Source: an uncultured Bacteroidales bacterium (GTDB lineage Bacteria; Bacteroidota; Bacteroidia; Bacteroidales; F082). From it: DNA of 63,421 nt. Positions within the stretch are counted from its first letter, which is position 1. Every line of letters begins with the position of its first letter. Shown one piece after another: positions 52,056 to 59,886 of the stretch. Location: positions 1 to 63,421 of the forward strand of contig CAMHJX010000019.1 in the NCBI GenBank assembly GCA_946185535.1, read 5' to 3'. The notes below the pieces were generated by a model that was not told the DNA's origin, ran no database searches, and was given only the letters and a program-made list of their open reading frames with translations. The position numbers and the translations under genes were made by a program.

Positions 52056-53030
52056 TTACAGGCTCAGCTCATACATATAGCCAGTGTATTGCAGCGAGCC
52101 GTCGATAATGGGCCAATGTTCGTGTTCAAGGTTCTTCAGCTTGAGGTTCTCCATGATGACGGTCTTGGTGCCGTCGTCGTTGGAGATGACCTTCAGGGTG
52201 CCTTCCTTGGCGATATAGCCCGTTTGGGGTGTCATGGTCCAGAAGTCGGAGTCGAGAGCCACATGGACGCAAGGCAGGATGGGCAGATAAGGAGTAAAGG
52301 CATAGCCAAGGCTGTACTCGTCGTCAACGAGTTGCCCACCGCCATAGCTGACGATGAAGGAACGCTTGCGGTCAGCCGACATGAAGAGCATGGATTTCAC
52401 GTCGAGGCCCAAAGGACTCAAGCCGTTCAGAGCCGTTATGCCTGCCAATCCGATGGGGCTTTCCCTGTCGCCAATCTTGAACTTGTTGTCGGCATTGAAC
52501 TGATAAGGCGGCAATGTGCCACTGAAGTTCAAGGCCAACTGCATGGTTTGACCGTTGGCATTGGTGCCCATGCTTTGTGACAAAACGACTGTGTAGGTAC
52601 CATTATTTTCAGTGACTGACAACAAGCCGTTCATCCAATAGTAGGTGTCGCCATAGAACAAGGTGTCGGCGCCCATGATAAAAGGCAGCTCACCAAGGTT
52701 GAACTCGTGGAAGCCGACCACAGTGGGGACGGGATCCTTCGTGTTATTGCCCATCGTGTAGGTACCAGGGACAATGTTGCCGTTGAAGATGATGGCGATG
52801 CCTTCGTTGTCGGCAGCGGTCATCTCCTTGGAAGCGAGGACAATGGCGTTCTTTTGCCCATACTTAATGGTCTTGGCAGTAACGATGTTATCGGTGTTAT
52901 TGCCTACCGTCATGGCACCAGCTTGAACTTCGGGTGTCACATTGTTGTTGTTGCTGTTGTTGTCTTTGCAACTAGTGCTGATCATGGCCAAGCCACAGAG
53001 GAGCATCAAACTTAAAAATACTTTTCTCAT
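52056..53030 (-). CDS. Hypothetical lipoprotein
   Basis: A 324-residue protein. The start at 53028-53030 (MRKVFLSLMLLCGLAMISTSC) gives a clean signal peptide with lipobox ISTSC; the longer frame to 53144 would run into a hairpin repeat. After the lipidated Cys comes an Asn-rich linker (KDNNSNNNN) and a beta-rich body with NGNIVPGTYTMGNNTKDPVP and YYWMNGLLSVTENNGTYTVVLS. No family is recognised with confidence; such Bacteroidota lipoproteins are often surface exposed. It lies between two long palindromic elements. Confidence 0.75.
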   Translation of the reverse strand: MRKVFLSLMLLCGLAMISTSCKDNNSNNNNVTPEVQAGAMTVGNNTDNIVTAKTIKYGQKNAIVLASKEMTAADNEGIAIIFNGNIVPGTYTMGNNTKDPVPTVVGFHEFNLGELPFIMGADTLFYGDTYYWMNGLLSVTENNGTYTVVLSQSMGTNANGQTMQLALNFSGTLPPYQFNADNKFKIGDRESPIGLAGITALNGLSPLGLDVKSMLFMSADRKRSFIVSYGGGQLVDDEYSLGYAFTPYLPILPCVHVALDSDFWTMTPQTGYIAKEGTLKVISNDDGTKTVIMENLKLKNLEHEHWPIIDGSLQYTGYMYELSL

Positions 53031-53096
53031 GACAATTTTGGGTTTTAGTGTTATCTTTATTACATAACGAATAATAATCGCAAAAATTGTGCCTAA

Positions 53097-53175
53097 TGGC
53101 TGTTGGGCTGTCGTATTACGGCAGCCGTTATTGGAATTCGGCAACGGCTGCCATGATGTGACAGCCCTACAGCCA
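53097..53175. repeat. Nested palindromic element upstream of the lipoprotein gene
   Basis: Outer arms TGGCTGTTGGGCTGTC (53097-53112) and GACAGCCCTACAGCCA (53160-53175) match at 15 of 16 positions; inner arms GGCAGCCGTT (53120-53129) and AACGGCTGCC (53143-53152) match perfectly with a 13-nt loop. The whole folds into one two-step hairpin. It lies between the start of the lipoprotein gene and the 3' end of the XRE-S24 gene. Confidence 0.8.
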
Positions 53176-53181
53176 ACCGGA

Positions 53182-53991
53182 TTAAATATTCAGCTTCAGC
53201 TGTATCTCCTCCACCTGCCGCTTCAGTTCCTGAACGGTTTGGATAAGTTCCTCCTCGCGAAAACGGTTTTCACGTTGCTCGGGCATCTCTGCGCTGATAT
53301 AATGCACAAACTTCCACACCTCTTTGATGTCGGCCGCTGGCAAATCGTAAGGGTGATAGAGCGGGTTGAGCGAACTAAGTGTGAGTTTACTTTCATGCTC
53401 AATTTTATTCTCCACGATTTTGAAAACAATACCGTCGTCCTGCGTAAGCACAATGTAAGGCTGGCCACTGCGAATGTAAGTCCAGTCGAGGACATATTCA
53501 CCCGTGACATAAGAACCATCGGGAATGGGCAGCATCGAGTCGCCGCTGATTTGGAAGGTGCGGTATTTGCGGTCACGCGAGAGGAAGGGCATGGTGAATG
53601 TCGGCAGCACCTTGATATATTCGGGGTCGGAGAAGCCCGTGGCATAGCCCGCCTTGGCCTTCTCGGTCACGAGTTCGATGTTCTCGTCATTGTCGTTGTT
53701 GACCGTAGTGGCCAACACGCGCAAATTGCTGCCCTTCAGATGCACATCATAGCCGCGTTCCAGTTGCGAGAGCTGACTTGGACTGATGCTGCTCAAGTCT
53801 ACTTTCACCAAAGTATCAATAGCGATGCCGAAATATTTTGAGAAAGCTACCAAGGCTTCAAGGTTGGGCTCGGATACACCATTTTCATAGCCACTCAGCG
53901 TGGAGCGTTTCATTCCGAGGGCAAAAGCGATGTCATCTTGGGTGTGATGGCGGTGCTTGCGCAAAAATTTTATGTTCGAATTGAAGTACAT
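53182..53991 (-). CDS. XRE-S24 (LexA/UmuD-like) transcriptional regulator
   Basis: A 269-residue regulator. N-terminal XRE helix-turn-helix at about 10-60 (TQDDIAFALGMKRSTLSGYENG). A C-terminal S24 peptidase fold spans about 100-230, with FQISGDSMLPIPDGSYVTG holding the nucleophilic Ser and a downstream Lys in DDGIVFKIVENK. An Ala-Gly pair in KAGYATGF, just before the S24 domain, is where such proteins self-cleave. A C-terminal coiled coil follows (about 242-268). It is divergent from dinB with a shared 175-nt promoter region, so it probably represses dinB and itself and is inactivated after DNA damage, as LexA or CI would be. That regulation is inferred, not seen. Confidence 0.85.
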   Translation of the reverse strand: MYFNSNIKFLRKHRHHTQDDIAFALGMKRSTLSGYENGVSEPNLEALVAFSKYFGIAIDTLVKVDLSSISPSQLSQLERGYDVHLKGSNLRVLATTVNNDNDENIELVTEKAKAGYATGFSDPEYIKVLPTFTMPFLSRDRKYRTFQISGDSMLPIPDGSYVTGEYVLDWTYIRSGQPYIVLTQDDGIVFKIVENKIEHESKLTLSSLNPLYHPYDLPAADIKEVWKFVHYISAEMPEQRENRFREEELIQTVQELKRQVEEIQLKLNI

Positions 53992-54001
53992 GATATTGTG
54001 G

Positions 54002-54036
54002 GATTTAAAATTTAAAATTCAAGATTTAAAAATTTT
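54002..54036. repeat. AT-rich TTTAAAATTCAAGATTTAAA repeat
   Basis: GATTTAAAATTTAAAATTC followed by AAGATTTAAAAATTT, in the leader of the XRE-S24 gene. Related to the strings at 439-513 and 34060-34090. Confidence 0.5.
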
Positions 54037-54107
54037 CTCTGCTTTTTTATATGTTATTTCAAATATAATGATTAGTTTTAAGGCAAAATTTTTGATTAAA
54101 AACACGT

Positions 54108-54115
54108 CAAAGGTA
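54108..54115 (-). promoter_or_regulatory. -7 promoter element for the XRE-S24 regulator
   Basis: TACCTTTG on the minus strand matches TAnnTTTG; 117 nt before the ATG at 53991, leaving a long AT-rich leader that contains the repeat at 54002. Confidence 0.45.
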
Positions 54116-54153
54116 CGACTTTTTTGGAATATGCAAGCTTTTTGAGCAAAAAA

Positions 54154-54160
54154 AGGAGGA
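54154..54160 (+). promoter_or_regulatory. Strong Shine-Dalgarno site of dinB
   Basis: AGGAGGA, 6 nt before the ATG at 54167. A near-perfect Shine-Dalgarno is unusual here: the other genes in the window have none this strong. It fixes the dinB start. Confidence 0.7.
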
Positions 54161-54166
54161 AATTTT

Positions 54167-55303
54167 ATGGAAAGGACGATTTTGCATTTGGATTTGGACA
54201 CCTTTTTCGTTTCGGTGGAACGGTTGGTGAACCCATCACTGGAAGGCAAGCCCGTCATTGTGGGCGGCATGTCGGACCGTGGCGTGGTGTCGACATGCAG
54301 TTATGAGGCTAGAAAGTTTGGCGTACACTCGGCCATGCCCATGCGCATGGCACGACAGCTTTGCGGGCAGGCCGTGTTCATCCGTGGCGACATGGAACTC
54401 TACAGCCGTTATTCGCGCCTCGTGACCAACATTATCGCCGACAGCGCGCCCGTGTATGAGAAGATGTCCATCGATGAGCATTACTTAGACCTGACGGGAA
54501 TGGATCGCTTCCACAACTGCCAGCTGTGGTCGCACGAACTGCGGCAAAAGATCATCAAGGAGACAGGCCTCCCGATTTCGTTTGGACTATCAGAGAACAA
54601 AACTGTGTCGAAGATTGCCACGGGACAGGCCAAGCCCAACGGCGAGCTAGAGGTGCCTACACCTTATATTAATATGTTCCTCGACCCACTTTCGGTGCAA
54701 AAGATTCCTATGGTGGGCGAAAAGACCTATGCCCTACTCCGCTCGATGGGTGTGGAGAAAATTGGCACCTTGCGCCGACTGCCACCTTTGGCTATGGAAC
54801 GCGCCATGGGCAAGCACGGCCTCGACATTTGGAAGAAGGCCAACGGGCAAGACAGCACGCCCGTGTGCCCTTACCAAGAACGGAAATCCATCAGCAAGGA
54901 ACGCACTTTCGAACAAGATACCATTGATGTGACGACCATCAAGCAATGCCTTGCGCGCATGGTAGAGAGCCTCGGTTTCGACCTGCGCTCGCAACACAAG
55001 CTGACGGGCTGCGTGACGGTGAAAATCCGCTACTCGAACTTCGACACACACGATATGCAGCAGCGCATCCCCTACACTGCCTTCGACCATGTGCTGCACG
55101 AAACAGTGAACGGCATCTTCGACAAACTGTACAACCGAAGGATGATGATTCGGTTGATTGGTGTGCGTCTCAGCGAATTGGTCAGCGGGGCACCGCAACT
55201 GGCCTTGTTTGACGATAACGCCGAGCTGACAAACCTCTATTCCGCAATGGACAAAATCAAAATGCGGTTTGGGGAACAAATCATACATCGGGCGGCGGGG
55301 TGA
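54167..55303 (+). CDS. dinB: DNA polymerase IV (Y-family translesion polymerase)
   Basis: A 378-residue Y-family polymerase. Active-site motifs: ILHLDLDTFFVSVE (first Asp pair, about 6-16), the nucleotide-binding VVSTCSYEARKFGV and YEKMSIDEHYLDLTG with the catalytic Asp-Glu (about 103-104). The little-finger domain covers about 240-345. The protein ends near residue 378 without a clear beta-clamp binding peptide, though QLALFDD near 346-352 could serve (consensus QLxLF). It bypasses damaged bases with low fidelity. It is divergent from an XRE-S24 regulator and followed by a DnaE2-like polymerase, a pairing that resembles the ImuB-ImuC translesion cassette. Confidence 0.93.
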   Translation: MERTILHLDLDTFFVSVERLVNPSLEGKPVIVGGMSDRGVVSTCSYEARKFGVHSAMPMRMARQLCGQAVFIRGDMELYSRYSRLVTNIIADSAPVYEKMSIDEHYLDLTGMDRFHNCQLWSHELRQKIIKETGLPISFGLSENKTVSKIATGQAKPNGELEVPTPYINMFLDPLSVQKIPMVGEKTYALLRSMGVEKIGTLRRLPPLAMERAMGKHGLDIWKKANGQDSTPVCPYQERKSISKERTFEQDTIDVTTIKQCLARMVESLGFDLRSQHKLTGCVTVKIRYSNFDTHDMQQRIPYTAFDHVLHETVNGIFDKLYNRRMMIRLIGVRLSELVSGAPQLALFDDNAELTNLYSAMDKIKMRFGEQIIHRAAG

Positions 55304-55307
55304 CGAC

Positions 55308-55385
55308 TATGGCCTATAGCCTATGGCCAATGGCTTGCCTTTACATTGAGGCAGCCATAGACCATTAGCCATCAGCCATAGGCCA
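55308..55385. repeat. TATGGCC-type palindromic repeat between dinB and the dnaE2-like gene
   Basis: Left side TATGGCCTATAGCC followed by TATGGCCAATGGCTTGCCT (to 55340); right side AGGCAGCCATAGACC followed by ATTAGCCATCAGCCATAGGCCA (55349-55385). The inner 10 bp pair nearly perfectly around an 8-nt loop, and each side also has internal direct repeats of ATGGC. It begins 5 nt after the dinB stop. Confidence 0.7.
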
Positions 55386-55415
55386 ACTGAATAACTATAT
55401 AACTAAATAACTGAA
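55384..55415. repeat. CAACTGAATAACT-type tandem repeat at the dnaE2-like start
   Basis: CAACTGAATAACTATATAACT followed by AAATAACTGAA: three near copies of a 10-nt word. On the minus strand it reads AGTTATTTAGTTATATAGTTATTCAG, the same type as 34011-34045. The TTG start of the next gene abuts it directly. Confidence 0.55.
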
Positions 55416-58334
55416 TTGCTACTCAACGTACATTCATATAACAGCCTATGCTACGGCACGATGCCAATTGCGGACTTAGTCACAAAGGCCGCAACAATGG
55501 GCTATGCCGTCTTGCCTTTGACCGACATCAACACGACGATGGGTGCCGCCGACTTCGTGGTGGAATGCCAAAGAAAAGGCATTCGGCCCGTCGTAGGCGT
55601 GGAGGTGCGCAACGGCAATGAACTGCTCTATGTGGCCTTGGCCAAAAACAATGAGGGCTTTGCCGAACTGAACCGTTTCTTGACGCAGCACAACCTCACC
55701 AAACAGCCTTTTCCCGAAATCGCACCCGATTGGGAACAAGTTTTCGTGATTTACCCTTTCGGAAAACGAAAACAGAGCTTGCTGAAAGAGAATGAATTCC
55801 TTGGTGTTCGTTTCTCACAATTGACCAAATTGTACAACTGCGAATCCTTTGAGAAGCTGGTCGCCATGCAACCTGTCACCTTTGCCGAAGAAGGTGATTT
55901 TCAATTGCATCAGTGCATGAGGGCCATTGATGAAAATGTACTGATTTCGCGCCTTGACTCTACCGCCTGTGCCGCTCCCGATGAAATTTTGCTACCTATC
56001 GAAAGGCTGAGAACGACTTTCGCACTCTATCCGCAACTTATTGAAAATGCAGAGCATATCCTGAATGAATGCGAAATCAACTTGGATGCAGATGTGAAAA
56101 ACAAACACACATATACGGACAATGTCTTTGATGATAGGGAACTGTTGCGCCAAAAAGCCTTTGAAGGAATGATTTATCGTTATGGGACGAGAAGCAAGAA
56201 TGCCTACCGCCGTATCGAGAAGGAACTCGACATCATTGAGAAGATGGGCTTTTGCGCTTATTTTCTTATCGCATGGGACATCGTGTGCTTCGCCATGAAG
56301 CAAGGCTTCTACCATGTCGGGCGAGGCAGCGGAGCCAATAGTGTAGTAGCTTATTGCTTGAAAATCACCGATGTGGATCCAATCGAACTGGATTTGTACT
56401 TTGAGCGTTTCCTCAACCCCAAGCGGAGCAGCCCACCCGACTTTGACCTTGATTTTTCGTGGAAGGATAGGGACCAAGTCATCGCCTACATTTTTAATAA
56501 ATACGGCAAGGAATATGTGGCTTTGCTTGGCGCGACGGTCACCTTCCAGAGCAATTCGCTTTGCCGCGAATTGGGCAAAGTGTTTGGCCTGCCCAAAGGC
56601 GAAATCGACCTGATGGAACGCAACCCCGAGGCTTTCGCCCGACAGAGCGAAATTGGGCGGCAGATTCTGGCCATTGCCGAGCGCCTCCGCGACTTTCCGC
56701 AGCAGCGTTCCATCCACGCGGGCGGCGTGTTGATTACGGAAGAACCGATTACCAACTATGCCGCACTCGACCTGCCACCCAAGGGCTTTCCAACCACGCA
56801 ATACGATATGTATTCCGCCGAAAAAGTTGGACTTATCAAAATTGACATCCTAAGCCAACGGGGTATCGCACACATCCGTGAAGCTGTGGAGATGGTGGAG
56901 CGCAGTCGGGGGTTGCGCATTGACATTCAACAAATTAACGCATTAAAACAAGATGAACTGATTCGTCGTCAGTTGCTTAAAGCCGAGACCTGCGGCTGTT
57001 TTTACATTGAAAGTCCAGCCATGCGCGGATTATTGCGCAAGCTGCGTTGTTCCGACTATAAGACCTTGGTGGCAGCCAGTTCCATCATCCGGCCGGGCGT
57101 GGCCAAGTCGGGCATGATGCGCGAATACATCAATCGTTTCCATCATCCTGAAACAGTGGACTATAAACATCCTGTACTGAAAGAACTTTTGGCCGAGACT
57201 TACGGTGTGATGATTTATCAGGAAGATGTTTTGAAGGTCGGGCATTATTTTGCAGGCTTGGACTTGGCCGAGGCTGATGTGCTGCGCCGCATGATGGGTC
57301 ACAAGATGCGTGATAAGTCTGAATTTGAAGAGGTTACAAAGCGCTTCTTCGACAACTGCAAAGCCAAGGGTTACCCTGATGACTTGGTGCGTGAACTTTG
57401 GCGACAAATTGAGTCGTTTTCGGGTTATTCCTTTTCCAAAGCGCACTCGGCCTCATACGCGGTGGAGAGTTACCAAAGCCTCTATCTGAAAAGCCATTAT
57501 CCGCTTGAGTTTCAGGTGGCTGTGATTAACAATTTCGGTGGGTTCTACCAAACTTGGTTCTACTTCAACGAGGCGCGGCGCATGGGGGCAAAGATCCATC
57601 TGCCTTGCGTCAATCGCAGCGATTACCTCACCGCTTTGAATGGTCGGACGATTTTCATGGGCTTTGTGCTTTTGCAAGGCATTGAGCAACAATTTGTTGA
57701 ACGATTCGTTGCCGAGCGCAAGGCTCACGGGCCTTTCATTAGTTTGGAAAACTTCATTACGCGTGTGCCGTTTTCGTTGGAACAACTCGTATTGCTCATT
57801 CGTGGGGGTGCGTTCAGTTTCACGAAAAAAACGAAAGCTGAACTTCTATGGCAGGCGCATCTCAACAAAAGCGAAGGCAAGAAAGAACAGCCTGAAACAC
57901 TTTTTGAGCTTGAGAACCAACACTTTGAGTTCCCGAGTTTTTCGGTCAATGCCTTGCAGAACGCTTACGATGAGATTGAACTATACGGTTTTCCTGTCTC
58001 CTTGACTTGGTTCGACTTGTTGAAGACCAAGTTCCGTGGTGAGTTGATGGCCTCTCAGATGCTACATTTCGTAGGGAGTCATTACAGGATGTTGGGCAAA
58101 TTGGTCACAGTGAAATATGTGCGTACCTGCAAAGGCGACACAATGGCGCTGGGCACCTTTGTCGATGTCACGGGTGAGGCTTTCGATACGGTGCATTTTC
58201 CGCAAACACTCAAAGCGTGGCCTTTTCAGGGCGACGGCGTGTATTTGCTTTTGGGCAAAGTTACCGAGGAATTTGGGCAACCATCGTTGGAAGTCGAAAA
58301 AATGGGAAGGTTGGAATATAAGGAATTAGGATAA
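55416..58334 (+). CDS. dnaE2: Error-prone-type DNA polymerase III alpha subunit (DnaE2/ImuC-like)
   Basis: A 972-residue C-family polymerase, shorter than replicative DnaE (about 1160-1250). A PHP domain is at about 1-200 (NVHSYNSLCYGTMPIADL; its metal ligands look incomplete). The polymerase core has the catalytic Asp motif SPPDFDLDFSW (about 343-350) and the third Asp in LIKIDILSQRGI, with HAGGVLI and the fingers region RRMMGHKMRDKSEFEE. A helix-hairpin-helix and OB-like part fill the rest; no clear C-terminal tau-binding domain. The start is TTG, the only candidate after an in-frame stop at 55404-55406. Directly downstream of dinB, it likely extends past lesions as ImuC does. Confidence 0.9.
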   Translation: MLLNVHSYNSLCYGTMPIADLVTKAATMGYAVLPLTDINTTMGAADFVVECQRKGIRPVVGVEVRNGNELLYVALAKNNEGFAELNRFLTQHNLTKQPFPEIAPDWEQVFVIYPFGKRKQSLLKENEFLGVRFSQLTKLYNCESFEKLVAMQPVTFAEEGDFQLHQCMRAIDENVLISRLDSTACAAPDEILLPIERLRTTFALYPQLIENAEHILNECEINLDADVKNKHTYTDNVFDDRELLRQKAFEGMIYRYGTRSKNAYRRIEKELDIIEKMGFCAYFLIAWDIVCFAMKQGFYHVGRGSGANSVVAYCLKITDVDPIELDLYFERFLNPKRSSPPDFDLDFSWKDRDQVIAYIFNKYGKEYVALLGATVTFQSNSLCRELGKVFGLPKGEIDLMERNPEAFARQSEIGRQILAIAERLRDFPQQRSIHAGGVLITEEPITNYAALDLPPKGFPTTQYDMYSAEKVGLIKIDILSQRGIAHIREAVEMVERSRGLRIDIQQINALKQDELIRRQLLKAETCGCFYIESPAMRGLLRKLRCSDYKTLVAASSIIRPGVAKSGMMREYINRFHHPETVDYKHPVLKELLAETYGVMIYQEDVLKVGHYFAGLDLAEADVLRRMMGHKMRDKSEFEEVTKRFFDNCKAKGYPDDLVRELWRQIESFSGYSFSKAHSASYAVESYQSLYLKSHYPLEFQVAVINNFGGFYQTWFYFNEARRMGAKIHLPCVNRSDYLTALNGRTIFMGFVLLQGIEQQFVERFVAERKAHGPFISLENFITRVPFSLEQLVLLIRGGAFSFTKKTKAELLWQAHLNKSEGKKEQPETLFELENQHFEFPSFSVNALQNAYDEIELYGFPVSLTWFDLLKTKFRGELMASQMLHFVGSHYRMLGKLVTVKYVRTCKGDTMALGTFVDVTGEAFDTVHFPQTLKAWPFQGDGVYLLLGKVTEEFGQPSLEVEKMGRLEYKELG

Positions 58335-58341
58335 GACAAGC

Positions 58342-59016
58342 TTATTTCAGTATGGCCAAAACCGTTTCCTTACCTGTCGTTTTGTCACCGATTTTCACTT
58401 TGATCTCGGCATCCAAGGGCAGGAAGACATCCACACGCGAGCCAAAGCGAATCATGCCCAGTTCCTCTCCTACTACGGCTTGGTCGCCAGGCTCCAAAGC
58501 GCAAACGATGCGGCGCGCCACAAAACCAGCAATCTGTCGTACCAGTATTTCTCGACCTTTAGTGTCCTTCAGGATAATCGTGTTATGCTCATTATCCGTC
58601 GACGATTTGGGGTTGAACGCCAACAAGAACTTGCCGGGATGATATTTGTAGTAAGTCACCTCACCATCGAACGGGAAGAAATTGATGTGAACATCATAAA
58701 TCGACATGAAAATGGAAAGCTGACGACGTTTTTCATGGAAGTACTCATCTTCCAGCACCTCTTCGTTGGCCGCCACAATACCGTCGGCAGGCGACAGCAC
58801 GGCATTTTCCTCAATAGTTGTTTTCCGCCATATCGGGACACGGAAAAAGCGTACGGTCAAGACTAAAACCACAAGTTCAAACGCATACAAAAGGTAATGC
58901 CATACCGTTTGAGAAGGCCAAAGCCAGTTGACCAAAAGAACCGTTACCGCAATGACAGCAAGGGTGATGAGAATGGCGACCGTTCCTTCTTCGTGTAACC
59001 TTTTATGGATCTTCAT
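58342..59016 (-). CDS. psd: Phosphatidylserine decarboxylase
   Basis: A 224-residue membrane-associated enzyme of the short PSD type. Two hydrophobic segments lie at about 12-33 and 39-58. The body has VLSPADGIVAANEEV, the substrate-site VHINFFPFDGEVTYYKYHPGKFLLAFNPKS and the C-terminal MIRFGSRVDVFLP, where cleavage before the Ser of GS would create the pyruvoyl group. It converts phosphatidylserine to phosphatidylethanolamine. It overlaps cdsA by 4 nt (ATGA), so the two phospholipid steps are coupled. Convergent with the dnaE2-like gene. Confidence 0.93.
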   Translation of the reverse strand: MKIHKRLHEEGTVAILITLAVIAVTVLLVNWLWPSQTVWHYLLYAFELVVLVLTVRFFRVPIWRKTTIEENAVLSPADGIVAANEEVLEDEYFHEKRRQLSIFMSIYDVHINFFPFDGEVTYYKYHPGKFLLAFNPKSSTDNEHNTIILKDTKGREILVRQIAGFVARRIVCALEPGDQAVVGEELGMIRFGSRVDVFLPLDAEIKVKIGDKTTGKETVLAILK

Positions 59017-59825
59017 AGCAGCAGCAAATAAACGAAAATAAACGGTACGCTGAACATAATGGAGTCGAAACGGTCCAAAATTCCGCCATGGCCTGGTATC
59101 AGTTTACCGGAATCTTTCACCCCAGCCTGCCGTTTGAACATCGATTCACACAGGTCACCCAAGGTACCGAAAACGACAGCAATGGCAGCCAAGCCGACGG
59201 CATGAGGAATGGGGAACCAACCGGAATAATGGCAGAACACAATAAGCGAAACCATAGTGAAAACAAGTCCTCCAATACTGCCTTCAATGGTTTTACCAGG
59301 AGAGATCCGAGGGAAGAGCTTATGCCGACCGAGAAGTTTGCCAGTCAGGTAAGCAAAGATATCATTGACCCACAGCAAGCAGAACACCAAAACAATAAGC
59401 TTTGGTCCTGCAAGCGTGCCAAAGAGGTCTTCGCGATACATGAAAAGCATCAGAGAAGACGGCAGGCTCAAGAAAATGAGTGAGGCATAAAGGTAGGTGA
59501 ATATAGGTTTTGCGTCATGTTTAACTGAAAACAAGGCGTAAAGGAAAGGCATCAACGCAATGAGCATATCAAGCAGAAGCCAACGGGATGTTATAACACG
59601 GAGAGCTACCAATGCAGGCAAGGCAAAAAAGCTGAGGGAAAGTGCTTCGCCAATGATGATGCCAGTTATTGAATTCAATTGCTGGAGTCGCGACATTTCG
59701 AAAGTACCCACAGCAATGATAAACAGTAACAATGCGAACCAAGTCCAAGATGAGATGAAAACACAGGTGAGGAGCACAATGCCCATCAACAAACCTGAAA
59801 TCGTACGAATCAGTAACTCTTTCAT
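59013..59825 (-). CDS. cdsA: Phosphatidate cytidylyltransferase CdsA
   Basis: A 270-residue polytopic membrane enzyme with about seven hydrophobic segments. The C-terminal CDP-diglyceride synthetase signature is complete: SMFKRQAGVKDSGKLIPGHG followed by GILDRFD. The start at 59823-59825 (MKELLIRTISGLL) is preferred over 59846 because the -7 element at 59844-59851 overlaps the longer frame. It makes CDP-diacylglycerol from phosphatidic acid and CTP, the precursor used for phosphatidylserine and then, via the coupled psd gene, phosphatidylethanolamine. Confidence 0.95.
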   Translation of the reverse strand: MKELLIRTISGLLMGIVLLTCVFISSWTWFALLLFIIAVGTFEMSRLQQLNSITGIIIGEALSLSFFALPALVALRVITSRWLLLDMLIALMPFLYALFSVKHDAKPIFTYLYASLIFLSLPSSLMLFMYREDLFGTLAGPKLIVLVFCLLWVNDIFAYLTGKLLGRHKLFPRISPGKTIEGSIGGLVFTMVSLIVFCHYSGWFPIPHAVGLAAIAVVFGTLGDLCESMFKRQAGVKDSGKLIPGHGGILDRFDSIMFSVPFIFVYLLLL

Positions 59826-59843
59826 GACATCACAAATGATTTG

Positions 59844-59851
59844 CAAACTTA
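59844..59851 (-). promoter_or_regulatory. -7 promoter element for cdsA-psd
   Basis: TAAGTTTGC on the minus strand matches TAnnTTTG, 18 nt before the ATG at 59825. Confidence 0.55.
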
Positions 59852-59886
59852 CGTAAAAAACTCGAATTACAAATCAGAGAATAATT

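Noticed and set aside
52056-53144. Longer start for the lipoprotein (53144)
   Set aside because: The extra 38 residues run through a palindromic repeat and would bury the signal peptide and lipobox.
54236-55288. Minus-strand frames inside dinB (54236-54481 and 54734-55288)
   Set aside because: Both are antisense to a polymerase with complete active-site motifs.
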